From Phreatobacter cathodiphilus (GTDB lineage: Bacteria > Pseudomonadota > Alphaproteobacteria > Rhizobiales > Phreatobacteraceae): DNA of 64,000 nt. The notes beneath the pieces were generated by a model. It had not been told where the DNA came from, did no database searches, and worked only from the letters and a program-made list of their open reading frames with translations. Shown here piece by piece: positions 41,609 to 50,372 of the stretch. Where the stretch lies: NCBI RefSeq assembly GCF_003008515.1, contig NZ_CP027668.1, forward strand, positions 248,001 through 312,000. Direction: 5' to 3'. Numbering within the stretch: position 1 is the stretch's first letter; every line of letters begins with the position of its first letter. A program made the translations under genes and the position numbers.

Positions 41609-42937
41609 ATGCCGAATTACGACGTCATCTACAGGAACGGCACGGTGGTCAATCAGGACGGCCGAGCGATCCGCGACATCGGCGTCACCGCCGGCCGCAT
41701 CGCCGCCATCGGCGACCTGTCACAGGCCTCGGGCGGCGAGGTGGTCGACTGCACGGGGCTGCACGTTCTCCCCGGCGTCATCGACAGCCAGGTGCATTTC
41801 CGCGAGCCGGGACCCACCCACAAGGAAGACCTCGAATCGGGCTCCCGTGCCGCCGTCATGGGCGGCGTCACCGCGGTCTTCGAGATGCCGAACACCGACC
41901 CGCTGACCACGTCCGAGGCGGCCCTCGCCGACAAGGTGAAGCGCGCCACCGACCGCATGCATTGCGACTTCGCCTTCTGGGTCGGCGGCACCCACGAGAA
42001 CGCCCCCCACGTGGCCGAGCTGGAGCGCCTGCCCGGCGCCGCCGGCATCAAAGTCTTCATGGGCTCCTCCACCGGCTCGCTGCTGGTCGAGGACGATGCG
42101 GGCGTCGCCTCCATCCTGAAGAACACCCGCCGTCGCTCCGCCTTCCATTCCGAGGACGAGTTCAGGCTGCGCGAGCGCAAGGGCGAGCGCATCGAGGGCG
42201 ATGCCCGCTCCCATCCCGTCTGGCGCGACGAGACCGCAGCGCTGATGTGCACCGAGCGGCTGGTGACCATCGCCAAGCGCTACAACGCCAAGATCCACGT
42301 TCTGCACATCTCCACGGCGGAGGAGATCGACTACCTGCAGCACCACAAGGACGTCGCCACCTGCGAGGCGACGCCGCACCACCTCACCCTCGTCGCCCCC
42401 GACTGCTACGAGCGGCTCGGCACCCTCGCCCAGATGAACCCGCCGGTGCGTGACGCGAGGGCGCAGGCCGGCATCTGGAAGGGCATCGAACAAGGCATCG
42501 TCGACGTGCTCGGCTCCGACCATGCGCCCCACACGCTGGAGGAGAAGCAGAAGACCTATCCGGCCTCGCCCTCCGGCATGACCGGGGTGCAGACGCTGGT
42601 GCCGACGATGCTCGACCACGTCGCCGCCGGAAAACTGACGCTGGAGCGCTTCGTCGACCTCACCAGCGCGGGACCTGCCCGCATCTTCGCCATCGCCGGC
42701 AAAGGGCGGATCGCCGCCGGCTACGATGCGGACTTCACGGTCGTCGACCTGAAGCGCCGGCACACCATCACCAACGGCTGGATCGCCTCGAAGAGCCGCT
42801 GGACGCCCTATGACGGCAAGGAGGTCACCGGCTGGCCTGTGGGCACCGTCATCCGTGGCCGCCGTGTCATGTGGGAGGGCGACCTCGTGGCCCCGTCGGG
42901 CGGCCGCCCCGTGCGCTTCCAGGACCAGCGCCCGTGA
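41609..42937 (+). CDS. Dihydroorotase-like amidohydrolase
   Basis: 442 residues of the class I dihydroorotase/hydantoinase group. The metal site has carboxylated Lys (GIKVFMGSS), HSEDE, LHIST and GSDHAPH, but the first motif reads SQVHFREPG where typical enzymes have HxHxR, so Gln replaces the first His. Close relatives in this order share that substitution and are annotated dihydroorotase. Possible roles are pyrimidine synthesis or hydrolysis of another cyclic amide. The stop overlaps the next GTG start by 3 bp (GTGA). No pyrB or other pyr genes are adjacent. Confidence 0.8.
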   Translation: MPNYDVIYRNGTVVNQDGRAIRDIGVTAGRIAAIGDLSQASGGEVVDCTGLHVLPGVIDSQVHFREPGPTHKEDLESGSRAAVMGGVTAVFEMPNTDPLTTSEAALADKVKRATDRMHCDFAFWVGGTHENAPHVAELERLPGAAGIKVFMGSSTGSLLVEDDAGVASILKNTRRRSAFHSEDEFRLRERKGERIEGDARSHPVWRDETAALMCTERLVTIAKRYNAKIHVLHISTAEEIDYLQHHKDVATCEATPHHLTLVAPDCYERLGTLAQMNPPVRDARAQAGIWKGIEQGIVDVLGSDHAPHTLEEKQKTYPASPSGMTGVQTLVPTMLDHVAAGKLTLERFVDLTSAGPARIFAIAGKGRIAAGYDADFTVVDLKRRHTITNGWIASKSRWTPYDGKEVTGWPVGTVIRGRRVMWEGDLVAPSGGRPVRFQDQRP

Positions 42938-43530
42938 GCGAGGCCACCAGCGGCTATGCCGCGGAGGCGGACAGGCTCGCGGTCCAGTACGAGAGCGTCA
43001 CCTTCGAGGAGGTGCACGCCCCGGTCCTCCACCTTCTGCCGCCGGCCGGACGCGCCCTCGACATTGGCGCGGGCACCGGCCGCGATGCCGCGGCCCTGGC
43101 CGATCGCGGCTTCGAGGTCACGGCCGTCGAGCCGACGGCGGAACTGCGCGCCCATGGCGCCCGCCTCCATGCCGCAAAGGCCATCACCTGGATCGACGAC
43201 GGCCTGCCGGACCTGCCGGTCCTCGCCGCGGCGAGGGAGCGCTTCGACCTCGTCATGCTCACCGCCGTCCTCATGCATCTCGATGCCGGCGAGCGCGCGC
43301 GGGCCATGGCACGGCTCGCCGCCCACCTCGCGCCCGGCGGGCGTCTGGTCATGACGCTGCGCCACGGCCCGGTGCCGCCGGGCCGGCGCATGTTCGACGT
43401 GTCGGGGGAGGAAACCCTGGCTCTCGCCGGCCGACATGGCCTCGCCGGCTTGTTCAGCGCCACCCGGGCCGACATGTTCGGCCGGCCCGGCGTCAGCTGG
43501 ACGGTTCTCGTCCTGACGCCGCGCGCCTGA
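42934..43530 (+). CDS. Class I SAM-dependent methyltransferase
   Basis: 198 residues. SAM-binding motif I LDIGAGTGRDAAALADRG, motif post-I VEPT, and FDLVMLTAVLMHLD form a standard Methyltransf_11/25 fold. Substrate unknown. Starts at GTG 42934 overlapping the stop of the amidohydrolase gene (GTGA), so translation is coupled. It converges with the following gene, 2 bp away. Confidence 0.88.
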   Translation: MSEATSGYAAEADRLAVQYESVTFEEVHAPVLHLLPPAGRALDIGAGTGRDAAALADRGFEVTAVEPTAELRAHGARLHAAKAITWIDDGLPDLPVLAAARERFDLVMLTAVLMHLDAGERARAMARLAAHLAPGGRLVMTLRHGPVPPGRRMFDVSGEETLALAGRHGLAGLFSATRADMFGRPGVSWTVLVLTPRA

Positions 43531-43532
43531 GC

Positions 43533-44333
43533 CTATTCGCCGGCGAGAAAGAAGTGGATCGTGCCGTCGGGCCCGATGCCCAGCCTCCAGAACACCCAGG
43601 AGCCGAGGGTGCGCGTGTCGCGCACGTCCTGGGCCGTCATCAGGCGATAGAGATCGACGGTCTGGCGCGGCGTCAGGTCGCCCATCGGCACATGGGCGAG
43701 ATAGGGCCAGACATACATTTCCTGCGGCGTGCCCTTGTTGATGAGGGCGGCCGGCAGGTCGAGGATGTTGAGGAGCACGGCGAGGATCTCCCGGCCCTCG
43801 CCGTCGCCCGAGGCACTCTTCCAGAACGCCACGGGATCGCGCTCGGCGCCCCGGGTGAAAACCGGCATGGTCTCGTTCATCTGGAAGACGACGCCGAGCC
43901 TGGCGATGTCGCCGGAACGCGCCGCGAGGATCAGGCGCTCGCGCATGGAGCCGACGCGTTCGCGCAGGTCCTCGTTGTCGGGCAGGAGCTCCACCGAGAC
44001 GGGCGCCTGCGCCGCACGGCGCGGCGAGGGTGTCGGCACCGGTGCGGCGGAGCGCGGCGGAACGGGTGTCGCGGCCGGAGGGGGAACGGGTGTCGCCGCC
44101 GGCGCGGGCGTTGCGGCCGGCGCGGGCGCCTGGGCGAGCGGGGGCGGCGCGGGTCGCGGCGCCTCGGCCGCCTGTGGCGTGACGTCCCGGATGGTGGTGC
44201 GCAGGGGCGTGCCGGCGGAAACGACGGGTTCGGTCTGCCGCGGCGCCTCGCGCGGCATGATCTGCGCAACCGACACGGCCAGAACGGCGGTGGTGATCAA
44301 TCCTGCGAGAAGGGCCAACTTGCGCGGTTCCAA
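43533..44333 (-). CDS. Membrane-anchored hypothetical protein with Pro/Ala-rich linker
   Basis: 266 residues. One N-terminal membrane anchor (about 6-24), a long Pro/Ala/Thr linker (about 40-110) and a C-terminal globular domain (about 113-266) ending with LGSWVFWRLGIGPDGTIHFF. The layout suggests an envelope protein reaching away from the inner membrane. I do not recognise the domain. Neighbouring small genes on this strand are also uncharacterised. Confidence 0.68.
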   Translation of the reverse strand: MEPRKLALLAGLITTAVLAVSVAQIMPREAPRQTEPVVSAGTPLRTTIRDVTPQAAEAPRPAPPPLAQAPAPAATPAPAATPVPPPAATPVPPRSAAPVPTPSPRRAAQAPVSVELLPDNEDLRERVGSMRERLILAARSGDIARLGVVFQMNETMPVFTRGAERDPVAFWKSASGDGEGREILAVLLNILDLPAALINKGTPQEMYVWPYLAHVPMGDLTPRQTVDLYRLMTAQDVRDTRTLGSWVFWRLGIGPDGTIHFFLAGE

Positions 44334-44372
44334 GGAGCGTTCCCGGCGATGGCGGGCCGAACTACGGGCGAA

Positions 44373-44633
44373 TCAATGGGCCGATCGGTCGACGGTGAAC
44401 TCGCCGCCCCTGACGCGCTCGGCCAGACGCTGGGCGAAGGTGGCTGTCGCCTCCTCGCCATAGGTCGCCACCATCTCGACGAAGGAGGCGAAGATGGCGG
44501 CCTGCGCGATGCAATCGACGTCGAGCCCGTCGAGCCGCGCCTCTGCGAAGGCTTCGGAGACGTAGCCCATCGCCGCATGGCGCTGGTCTTCGGCCTCGGC
44601 CGACCGGAAGGTCGTCTCTGGGGAAAAATGCAT
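44373..44633 (-). CDS. Conserved small hypothetical protein (86 aa)
   Basis: 86 residues, acidic and helical (MHFSPETTFRSAEAEDQRHA; GEEATATFAQRLAERVRGGE). No signal peptide or membrane segment. Proteins of this size and N-terminus occur in Hyphomicrobiales without known role. The ribosome site is weak (AGTGGA). 39 bp separate it from the previous gene on the same strand. Frame choice rests on codon pattern and recognisable N-terminus. Confidence 0.55.
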   Translation of the reverse strand: MHFSPETTFRSAEAEDQRHAAMGYVSEAFAEARLDGLDVDCIAQAAIFASFVEMVATYGEEATATFAQRLAERVRGGEFTVDRSAH

Positions 44634-44775
44634 CGTCGCGTCCACTGCGGGACCGTTGATCGGTCCTGTCCTGTGGCGCGACCGTAGCATGGTCCGATGT
44701 CCAAGACACCCGTTTCTGACCGGAAGGTTAACGGCGGGCAAGAAATTGAAGCCGTTCCCCAAATGACACAGGCGC

Positions 44776-45189
44776 TCAGTTGCCGTAACGGCTGGTGATC
44801 TCTGAGACGAGCTTGCGCGCCTCGGCGACATAGCGTCGCGTCGCCAGCCGCGCGGCGGGGGCGCAGGTGCGGTGGGTCTGTTCGAAGCCGCCATAGCCGC
44901 GGTTGAAGGCCTGCACGAGCCGTTCCCGCCGCTCGCCTCCGGCGGCCTCCGCATCGAGCAGGGCCTGCATTTCGCGCCGCCAGGCGCCCCCTTCCGGACC
45001 CTCGCACAGCGTGCGCAGATAATGCAGCGCGCCCATGATCTCCGACAGCCGGACGAGCTGTGGCTCGTAGGGCGCACGCAGGGCCGCGGGAGGCAGGGGC
45101 ACGGGCGACGACGCCCGCGGCGCCTGGGCCGTCGCCGCGGCCGGAACCAGGATCGAGAGGAGCGCCAGGGCCTGGACGAGCTTCGCCAT
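44776..45189 (-). CDS. TIGR02301 family secreted protein
   Basis: 137 residues. A signal peptide (ending near AAATAQA) precedes PYEPQLVRLSEIMGALHYLR, TLCEG, WRREMQALLDAE and GYGGFEQTHRTC, the TIGR02301 pattern of Hyphomicrobiales periplasmic proteins with two conserved cysteines. Function unknown. The start at 45189 gives a proper signal peptide; the longer frame to 45225 does not. Confidence 0.85.
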   Translation of the reverse strand: MAKLVQALALLSILVPAAATAQAPRASSPVPLPPAALRAPYEPQLVRLSEIMGALHYLRTLCEGPEGGAWRREMQALLDAEAAGGERRERLVQAFNRGYGGFEQTHRTCAPAARLATRRYVAEARKLVSEITSRYGN

Positions 45190-45252
45190 GGCCCGAGATA
45201 TGAGCGAGCCGCCGGGTCGCCGCAACGGAAAGCTGCGCGGGTGGTTGACGCG

Positions 45253-45687
45253 TCAGGCCCGAACCAGCGCGACCGCGCCGGCGAGAACCTCTGCGAGCCC
45301 TTCCGTCGTCGGCAGGCCGGCCGCCTCCTCCGGGCGAATCCAGCGGATGGCGGCGGCTTCGGGCGAGACCGTGCCCTCGCCGGCGGTCCAGCGCGCGGCG
45401 AAGGAGATCACGACGAAATGGCGTTCCACCCGCCCGTCCGCATCGCGCACGATGATGTCGCGCGCGCCGCACAGCCCGACCGGTTCGGCGCTGACGCCGA
45501 CCTCCTCCATCAGTTCGCGCGCCGCCGCCTGGGCCAGTGTCTCGCCCACCTCGACGAGGCCGCCCGGCAGGCTGAACAAGCCGGCGCCGGGGGCATTGGC
45601 ACGCTCGGCGACCAGCACCCGGCCGTCGCGAATCACCGCCGTCGAGACGGTGAGGATCGGCCGTGCGGGATAGGAGCGGTCGCTCAC
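45253..45687 (-). CDS. NUDIX hydrolase
   Basis: 144 residues with a complete Nudix box GGLVEVGETLAQAAARELME followed by EVG. These enzymes hydrolyse nucleoside diphosphates linked to another moiety; this size and ERANAPGAGLFSLPGG suggest an ADP-ribose or 8-oxo-dGTP type. It starts at GTG 45687, overlapping the stop of the upstream gene by 4 bp (GTGA), so the two are translationally coupled. Confidence 0.9.
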   Translation of the reverse strand: MSDRSYPARPILTVSTAVIRDGRVLVAERANAPGAGLFSLPGGLVEVGETLAQAAARELMEEVGVSAEPVGLCGARDIIVRDADGRVERHFVVISFAARWTAGEGTVSPEAAAIRWIRPEEAAGLPTTEGLAEVLAGAVALVRA

Positions 45688-46193
45688 CGCGTCATCAGCG
45701 CGTCGATGGCGTCTTGCGCCGAGGCGCCCTCGCCCTCGTCGTCGTCGTGGATGACGGCGTTCATGATGCCGGAGGTGCGGGCGGCGAGATGTTTCAGCCG
45801 ATCCGAGGCTTCCTCGGCGATGTAGCCGGCCACCGGCGTGCCGGCATGGGCCTTGAGCTGGGCGATGGTCTCCAGCATCACCGTGTCCATCTCCTCCACC
45901 AGCGCGAGGAAGCGGCGGCGGGATCCGACGGGCGCCTCGGCGAAGGCCTCGAGCACCAGGTCCTTGTCGCGGTAGTGCGAGCGGATGAAATGCTCCTCGT
46001 AGGAGGCGGGCTGCCAGGCGAGCACGTCGTCGAGGCAATCGGGCATGGACGGCACCAGCTCCAGGAGCATGATGACTTCGTTGAAATGGTTGAGGTAATC
46101 CGTCGCCAGCCGCGTTTCCGGATGAATATTGGCGGCGCGCAGGCGCTCCGGCGTCAGCTCTATTCTGGATTCCTGACGAACGGCGTCGAGCAT
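45684..46193 (-). CDS. Conserved helical hypothetical protein
   Basis: 169 residues, all helical, acidic, without signal peptide or membrane segment (MLDAVRQESRIELTPERLRA; LATDYLNHFNEVIMLLELVP). The YLNHFNEVIMLLE stretch is typical of a conserved Hyphomicrobiales protein often found next to a Nudix gene. Function unknown; the coupling to the Nudix hydrolase suggests joint action. Confidence 0.75.
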   Translation of the reverse strand: MLDAVRQESRIELTPERLRAANIHPETRLATDYLNHFNEVIMLLELVPSMPDCLDDVLAWQPASYEEHFIRSHYRDKDLVLEAFAEAPVGSRRRFLALVEEMDTVMLETIAQLKAHAGTPVAGYIAEEASDRLKHLAARTSGIMNAVIHDDDEGEGASAQDAIDALMTR

Positions 46194-46303
46194 GGAATGT
46201 GGTCGTCCCCAACTTTACATGACAGGTAGCCACGTCCGGGGTGAAAGAAGGCTTAAATCGATACAGGCCAGTTTGCGGGACGCAAGGGCAGGCGAGGTTC
46301 GAA

Positions 46304-47044
46304 ATGTGCGGTCGTTATGCCATCAAGACCATTCCCGAGGTGATGCAGGCGGCCTTCGGCTATGAGGACAGGCCGAACTTCCCGCCGCGCTACAACATCG
46401 CGCCGACACAGCCGGTGCCGGTCGTCACCCTCGATCACGGCCGGAGGCGATTCGTCCTGATGCGCTGGGGCTTCATTCCCGGCTGGGTGAAGGACCCCAA
46501 GGACTTTCCGCTGGTGATCAACGTGCGCAGCGAGACCGCGCGCGATAAGCCCTCGTTCCGCGCCGCCTTCACCCGCCGCCGCGCGCTGATGCCGGCGGAC
46601 GCCTTCTACGAGTGGCACCGCGAGGGCAAGGTCAAGACGCCCTACATGATCCGCCGGCCGGACGGCGGCCTGTTCGCCTTCCCGGCCCTGTGGGAGACAT
46701 GGATCTCGCCGGACGGCTCTGAGGTCGACACGGTGGCGATGCTGACGGCGGAGGCGCCGCCGCCGGTCTCGGCCATCCATCACCGCACGCCGGTGATCCT
46801 CGACCCCGCCAACTGGAACGAATGGCTGGCGCCCGAGACGACGCCCGAACGCGCCGCCGCCCTCATCGAGCCGCCGGTTCAGGCCGAACTGGAACTCGTT
46901 CCGATCTCCTCGGCCGTCAACCGTGTCGCCAACGACGGGCCGGACCTGCAGGAGCCCGCAGGGCCGGCGGTGGCGGCTCCGAAGGCGGCGCCGCGTCGCC
47001 GGGAGCCGGGGACGGAAGGTGGGCAGGGGAGCCTCTTCGACTAG
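46304..47044 (+). CDS. SRAP (YedK/HMCES) abasic-site processing protein
   Basis: 246 residues. Starts MCGRY, so Cys2 becomes the N-terminal nucleophile after Met removal; then YNIAPTQ, MRWGFIPGW, INVRSETA, FYEWHREG and the His in AIHHRTPVI. SRAP proteins form thiazolidine crosslinks with abasic sites in single-stranded DNA. Family alignment and the need for Cys2 fix the start at 46304. The stop overlaps the stop of the FAD oxidase by 3 bp. Confidence 0.92.
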   Translation: MCGRYAIKTIPEVMQAAFGYEDRPNFPPRYNIAPTQPVPVVTLDHGRRRFVLMRWGFIPGWVKDPKDFPLVINVRSETARDKPSFRAAFTRRRALMPADAFYEWHREGKVKTPYMIRRPDGGLFAFPALWETWISPDGSEVDTVAMLTAEAPPPVSAIHHRTPVILDPANWNEWLAPETTPERAAALIEPPVQAELELVPISSAVNRVANDGPDLQEPAGPAVAAPKAAPRRREPGTEGGQGSLFD

Positions 47045-48486
47045 AGCACCTTGCCGGGGTTGAGGATGCCCTTGGGGTCGAGCACCGCCTTCACCTGTCT
47101 CATGATGTCCATGGCGACCGGGTCCTTCACGCCCGGCAGCAGGTCGCGCTTCATGCGGCCGATGCCGTGTTCGGCCGAGATAGACCCGCCGAATTCGCCG
47201 ACGATGTCGTGGACGATGGTCTGCACCGCGTCCCAGTGGTCGAGGAAGGCGGCCTTGTCCATGCCGACCGGCTGGCTGACGTTGAAATGGATGTTGCCGT
47301 CGCCGAGATGGCCGAAGGGCACGGGGCGGCAGTCCGGCATATAGGCGTAGCAGGCCGCCACCGCCTTCGCGATGAAGTCCGGCACGGCGGCGACCGGCAC
47401 CGAGACGTCGTGCTTGATGGAGCCGCCCTCGAGCTTCTGCACCTCGCTCATGCCCTCGCGCAGGCGCCAGAAGGTGTTGCGCTGGTCGATGGTGTCGGCG
47501 AGCGCCGCGTCGGTGACGATGCCCTCTTCGAAGCCGGCGGCGAGGATCTCCTCCAGCGTCTCGCGAAGGCCTGCGGCAGAGGCGGTGGAGAGCTCCATCA
47601 GGCAGTACCACGGGGATGCCTCCGCCAGCGGGTCGCGGGCGCCGGCGAGGTGGCGCAGCACGAACTCGAAGAGGTTGCGCGGCATCAGCTCGAAGCCGGT
47701 GACGGAGGGGCCTGCGCGCTCCTGCGCGGCATTGAGCAGGGCGAGGCCCGCCTCGGGGGACGGCACCGCCACCCAGGCCGCCTCGATGGAGCGCGGCGCC
47801 GGATAGAGCTTCAGCACCGCCGCCGTGATGATGCCGAGCGTGCCTTCCGCCCCCATGAACAGGTGCTTGAGGTCGTACCCGGTGTTGTCCTTCTTCAGGG
47901 TCCTAAGGCCGTGCCAGATGCGGCCGTCGGCCAGCACCACTTCGAGGCCGAGCACGAGGTCGCGCGCCATGCCATAGGCCACCGCCTGGGTGCCGCCGGC
48001 ATTGGTCGAGAGGTTGCCGCCGATGGTGCAGGAGCCCTTGGAGCCGATGTTGAGCGGGAAGAGCCTGCCCACGGCGGCCGCCGCGTCCTGCGCCTGCTGC
48101 AACGTCACGCCTGCATCCACCGTCATCGTGTTGCCTGCGGGGTCGACGGCGCGCACCGTCGTCATGCGGTTCAGCGACAGGACGATCTCGGCGCCGGTCT
48201 CGTGCGGCACGTGGCCGCCGACGAGGCCCGTCGCGCCGCCCTGCGGCACCACCGGCGTGCCGGTCTCGTGGGCGAGCGCCATGACGGCCGCGACCTCGTC
48301 CGTCGACCCCGGCCGCACCACCAGCGAGGTGCGCCCGTGATAGAGGCTGCGGTCGTCGCGCAGATAGGGCGCCTGGTCGCCGGGATCGGTGATGGCGTAG
48401 CGGGCGCCCACGATCGCCGCGAAGCGCTCGATCAGCGTCGCCGGCATCGGCGGGGCAAGGGCGGTGACGGGTTTCGGCAGCGGCAT
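47041..48486 (-). CDS. FAD-binding oxidoreductase, GlcD/D-lactate dehydrogenase type
   Basis: 481 residues. PCMH-type FAD domain (about 40-220; PVVPQGGATGLVGGHV, SCTIGGNLSTNAGG) and FAD-oxidase C domain (about 225-478; PFGHLGDGNIHFNV, ISAEHGIGRMK). Enzymes of this family oxidise D-2-hydroxy acids such as D-lactate, glycolate or D-2-hydroxyglutarate, passing electrons to quinone or ETF. No glcE/glcF partners are adjacent, arguing for a single-subunit D-2-hydroxyacid dehydrogenase. Substrate is inferred only. Confidence 0.9.
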   Translation of the reverse strand: MPLPKPVTALAPPMPATLIERFAAIVGARYAITDPGDQAPYLRDDRSLYHGRTSLVVRPGSTDEVAAVMALAHETGTPVVPQGGATGLVGGHVPHETGAEIVLSLNRMTTVRAVDPAGNTMTVDAGVTLQQAQDAAAAVGRLFPLNIGSKGSCTIGGNLSTNAGGTQAVAYGMARDLVLGLEVVLADGRIWHGLRTLKKDNTGYDLKHLFMGAEGTLGIITAAVLKLYPAPRSIEAAWVAVPSPEAGLALLNAAQERAGPSVTGFELMPRNLFEFVLRHLAGARDPLAEASPWYCLMELSTASAAGLRETLEEILAAGFEEGIVTDAALADTIDQRNTFWRLREGMSEVQKLEGGSIKHDVSVPVAAVPDFIAKAVAACYAYMPDCRPVPFGHLGDGNIHFNVSQPVGMDKAAFLDHWDAVQTIVHDIVGEFGGSISAEHGIGRMKRDLLPGVKDPVAMDIMRQVKAVLDPKGILNPGKVL

Positions 48487-48664
48487 GGCGGGCGTTCCGG
48501 CGGCACTGTGCGGGTCGGGGACGCCTATTGGGGCGCGCGGAGCGCGAGCGTCAACGGGTCCGAGCGGATGGCGGCGGTGAATTCGCCGCGACCGGCCCCG
48601 AGGGTCTTCCGCCGGGAGACGTTCCGCCCTATCTGTCGTGACGGAGCTGCGACGTTCGTCAGGA

Positions 48665-48825
48665 CACATTTCCCCGGGGCCTTATCGATCTCATGGGAGC
48701 TGTCCCTGTCCTCGACCCTGGTCTTGGGCACACGGCGCCCACCTACTTAGGTAGGTTCCCGGGATCGCCGTCCAACGGCAGAGTGGCTCCGCTGATTTTG
48801 CGGGCGGTGCGGCGATGGCGACAAG
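48665..48825 (+). ncRNA. ssrS: Probable 6S RNA
   Basis: The 512 bp between the FAD oxidase and 5-formyl-THF cyclo-ligase contain a structured, non-coding stretch just upstream of the latter, the classic 6S RNA position. CGATCTC-AT-GGGA (48686-48698) pairs with TCCC-GGGATCG (48757-48767), closing a region with the hairpins GGGC/GCCC and CCTAC-TTAG-GTAGG (48744-48755 area); GCCGT-CCA-ACGGC follows. The layout of outer stem, loose centre and inner hairpins fits 6S, which binds RNA polymerase. Ends are approximate. Confidence 0.6.
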
Positions 48826-48892
48826 GCAGCCGGCTGCCGCGAGCGCGGCGCATAAGGGCTGACGCACTGCGTCCCTGGCGCAAGAACCTCCG

Positions 48893-48925
48893 CCGTCATG
48901 CCCGGCATAAACCCGGGCATGACGG
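48893..48925. repeat. REP-like palindrome
   Basis: CCGTCATGCCCGG (48893-48905) and CCGGGCATGACGG (48913-48925) are perfect 13-bp inverted arms with a 7-nt loop. CGTCATGCCCGG-type palindromes are frequent intergenic repeats in alphaproteobacterial genomes. It lies between the 6S candidate and the next gene and could end the RNA transcript. Confidence 0.65.
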
Positions 48926-48999
48926 AGAGGGCTGTGGCGTGAGTTCGGACGAACTCCGCCATAGTGACGATCGATCGCCGCTCCGCTAAATCCTCCCCC

Positions 49000-49569
49000 A
49001 TGCACCAGCCCACCAAGGCCGATCTGCGCGCCGCGGCGCTCGCCCGCCGCGATGCCCTCGACCCCGCCTTCCGCATCGAGGCGGCGCTGACGCTCGCCGA
49101 GACCTTCCCGCTCGACGTCATCCCCGTCGCCGGCAAGGTCGTCTCCGGCTTCCTGCCCATCCAGTCCGAGATCGACGTGCGGCCTCTGATGGACCGCCTG
49201 CGCCGCGCCGGCGCGCGCCTGGCGCTGCCCGCCTTCCCCGACCGGAAGGGCCCGATGATCTTCCGCGAGCTCGTTCGCGGTGCCGACCTCGTGCCCATGG
49301 GCTTCGGCACCTATGGACCGGGACCCGAAGCCGCCGAACTCGACCCCGACATCCTGCTCACGCCGCTCGCCGCCTTCGACGCGATGGGCAACCGCATCGG
49401 CTACGGCAAGGGCCATTACGACCAGGCCCTCGCCCGCCTCGACGCACTGTCGCGCCGCATTGCCGTCGGCATCGCCTTCTCCTGCCAGGAGGTTGACGCC
49501 GTGCCGCACGAGCCCCATGACCGGAGGCTGAATTTCGTGCTCACCGACACCGGTTTCAGGACCTTCTGA
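49000..49569 (+). CDS. ygfA: 5-formyltetrahydrofolate cyclo-ligase
   Basis: 189 residues. KADLRAAALARRDALD at the N-terminus and the family end motif FDAMGNRIGYGKGHYDQAL (about 127-145) that binds substrate and ATP. It converts 5-formyl-THF to 5,10-methenyl-THF. Its position downstream of a 6S RNA candidate is conserved across proteobacteria. The stop overlaps the next start by one base (TGATG). Confidence 0.93.
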   Translation: MHQPTKADLRAAALARRDALDPAFRIEAALTLAETFPLDVIPVAGKVVSGFLPIQSEIDVRPLMDRLRRAGARLALPAFPDRKGPMIFRELVRGADLVPMGFGTYGPGPEAAELDPDILLTPLAAFDAMGNRIGYGKGHYDQALARLDALSRRIAVGIAFSCQEVDAVPHEPHDRRLNFVLTDTGFRTF

Positions 49570-50369
49570 TGCGCCTCCTCTTCCTCGGTGACGTCGTCGG
49601 CAAGGCCGGCCGCACCGCCGTCACCGACAAGCTGCCCGGCCTGATCGCCGAGCTGAAGCTCGACTGCGTGGTCATCAACGGCGAGAACGCCGCCCACGGC
49701 TTCGGCATCACCGAGGCGATCTACGAGGAACTGCTGGATGCGGGCGCCGACTGCGTCACCCTCGGCAACCATTCCTGGGACCAGCGCGAGGCCCTCGTCT
49801 TCATCGACCGTGCGCCGCGCCTCGTCCGCCCGGTCAATTATCCGTCCGGTACGCCCGGCCGCGGCGCCGCGCTGATCGAGGCCAAGAACGGCGCGCAGGT
49901 TCTGGTGGTCAACGTCATGGGCCGCGTCTTCATGGACGCCATGGACGATCCCTTCGCCGCCGTGGAGCGCGAGGTGGAGAGAGCACCCCTCGGGCGCGTG
50001 GCCGATGCCATCGTCGTCGACATCCACGCCGAGGCGACCAGCGAGAAACAGGTGATGGGGCACGTGCTCGACGGGCGCGTCTCCCTCGTCGTCGGCACCC
50101 ACACCCACGTGCCCACCGCCGACCACCGGGTGCTCTCCGGCGGCACCGCCTTCCAGACCGACGTCGGCATGTGCGGCGACTATGACGGCGTCATCGGCAT
50201 GGACAGGGCAGAGCCGCTGCGCCGCATGCGCGAGAAGACGCCGGGCGGCAAGTTCGAGCCGGCGGGCGGACCCGCCACGCTCTCCGGCATCATCGTCGAC
50301 ATCGGCGCCAACGGGCTCGCAACCGCCGTAACGCCGCTCCGGGTCGGCGGGGTGCTCGCGCCGACCTGA
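49569..50369 (+). CDS. ymdB: TIGR00282 metallophosphoesterase (YmdB-like)
   Basis: 266 residues. LFLGDVVGKAGRTAV, VINGENAAHGFGIT, LGNHSWDQRE and GTHTHVPTAD supply the dinuclear-metal ligands of the YmdB family, which shows phosphodiesterase activity on cyclic nucleotides in Bacillus. Translationally coupled to the cyclo-ligase gene through a one-base overlap, the usual order in this lineage. Converges with the next gene. Confidence 0.92.
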   Translation: MRLLFLGDVVGKAGRTAVTDKLPGLIAELKLDCVVINGENAAHGFGITEAIYEELLDAGADCVTLGNHSWDQREALVFIDRAPRLVRPVNYPSGTPGRGAALIEAKNGAQVLVVNVMGRVFMDAMDDPFAAVEREVERAPLGRVADAIVVDIHAEATSEKQVMGHVLDGRVSLVVGTHTHVPTADHRVLSGGTAFQTDVGMCGDYDGVIGMDRAEPLRRMREKTPGGKFEPAGGPATLSGIIVDIGANGLATAVTPLRVGGVLAPT

Positions 50370-50372
50370 TCC

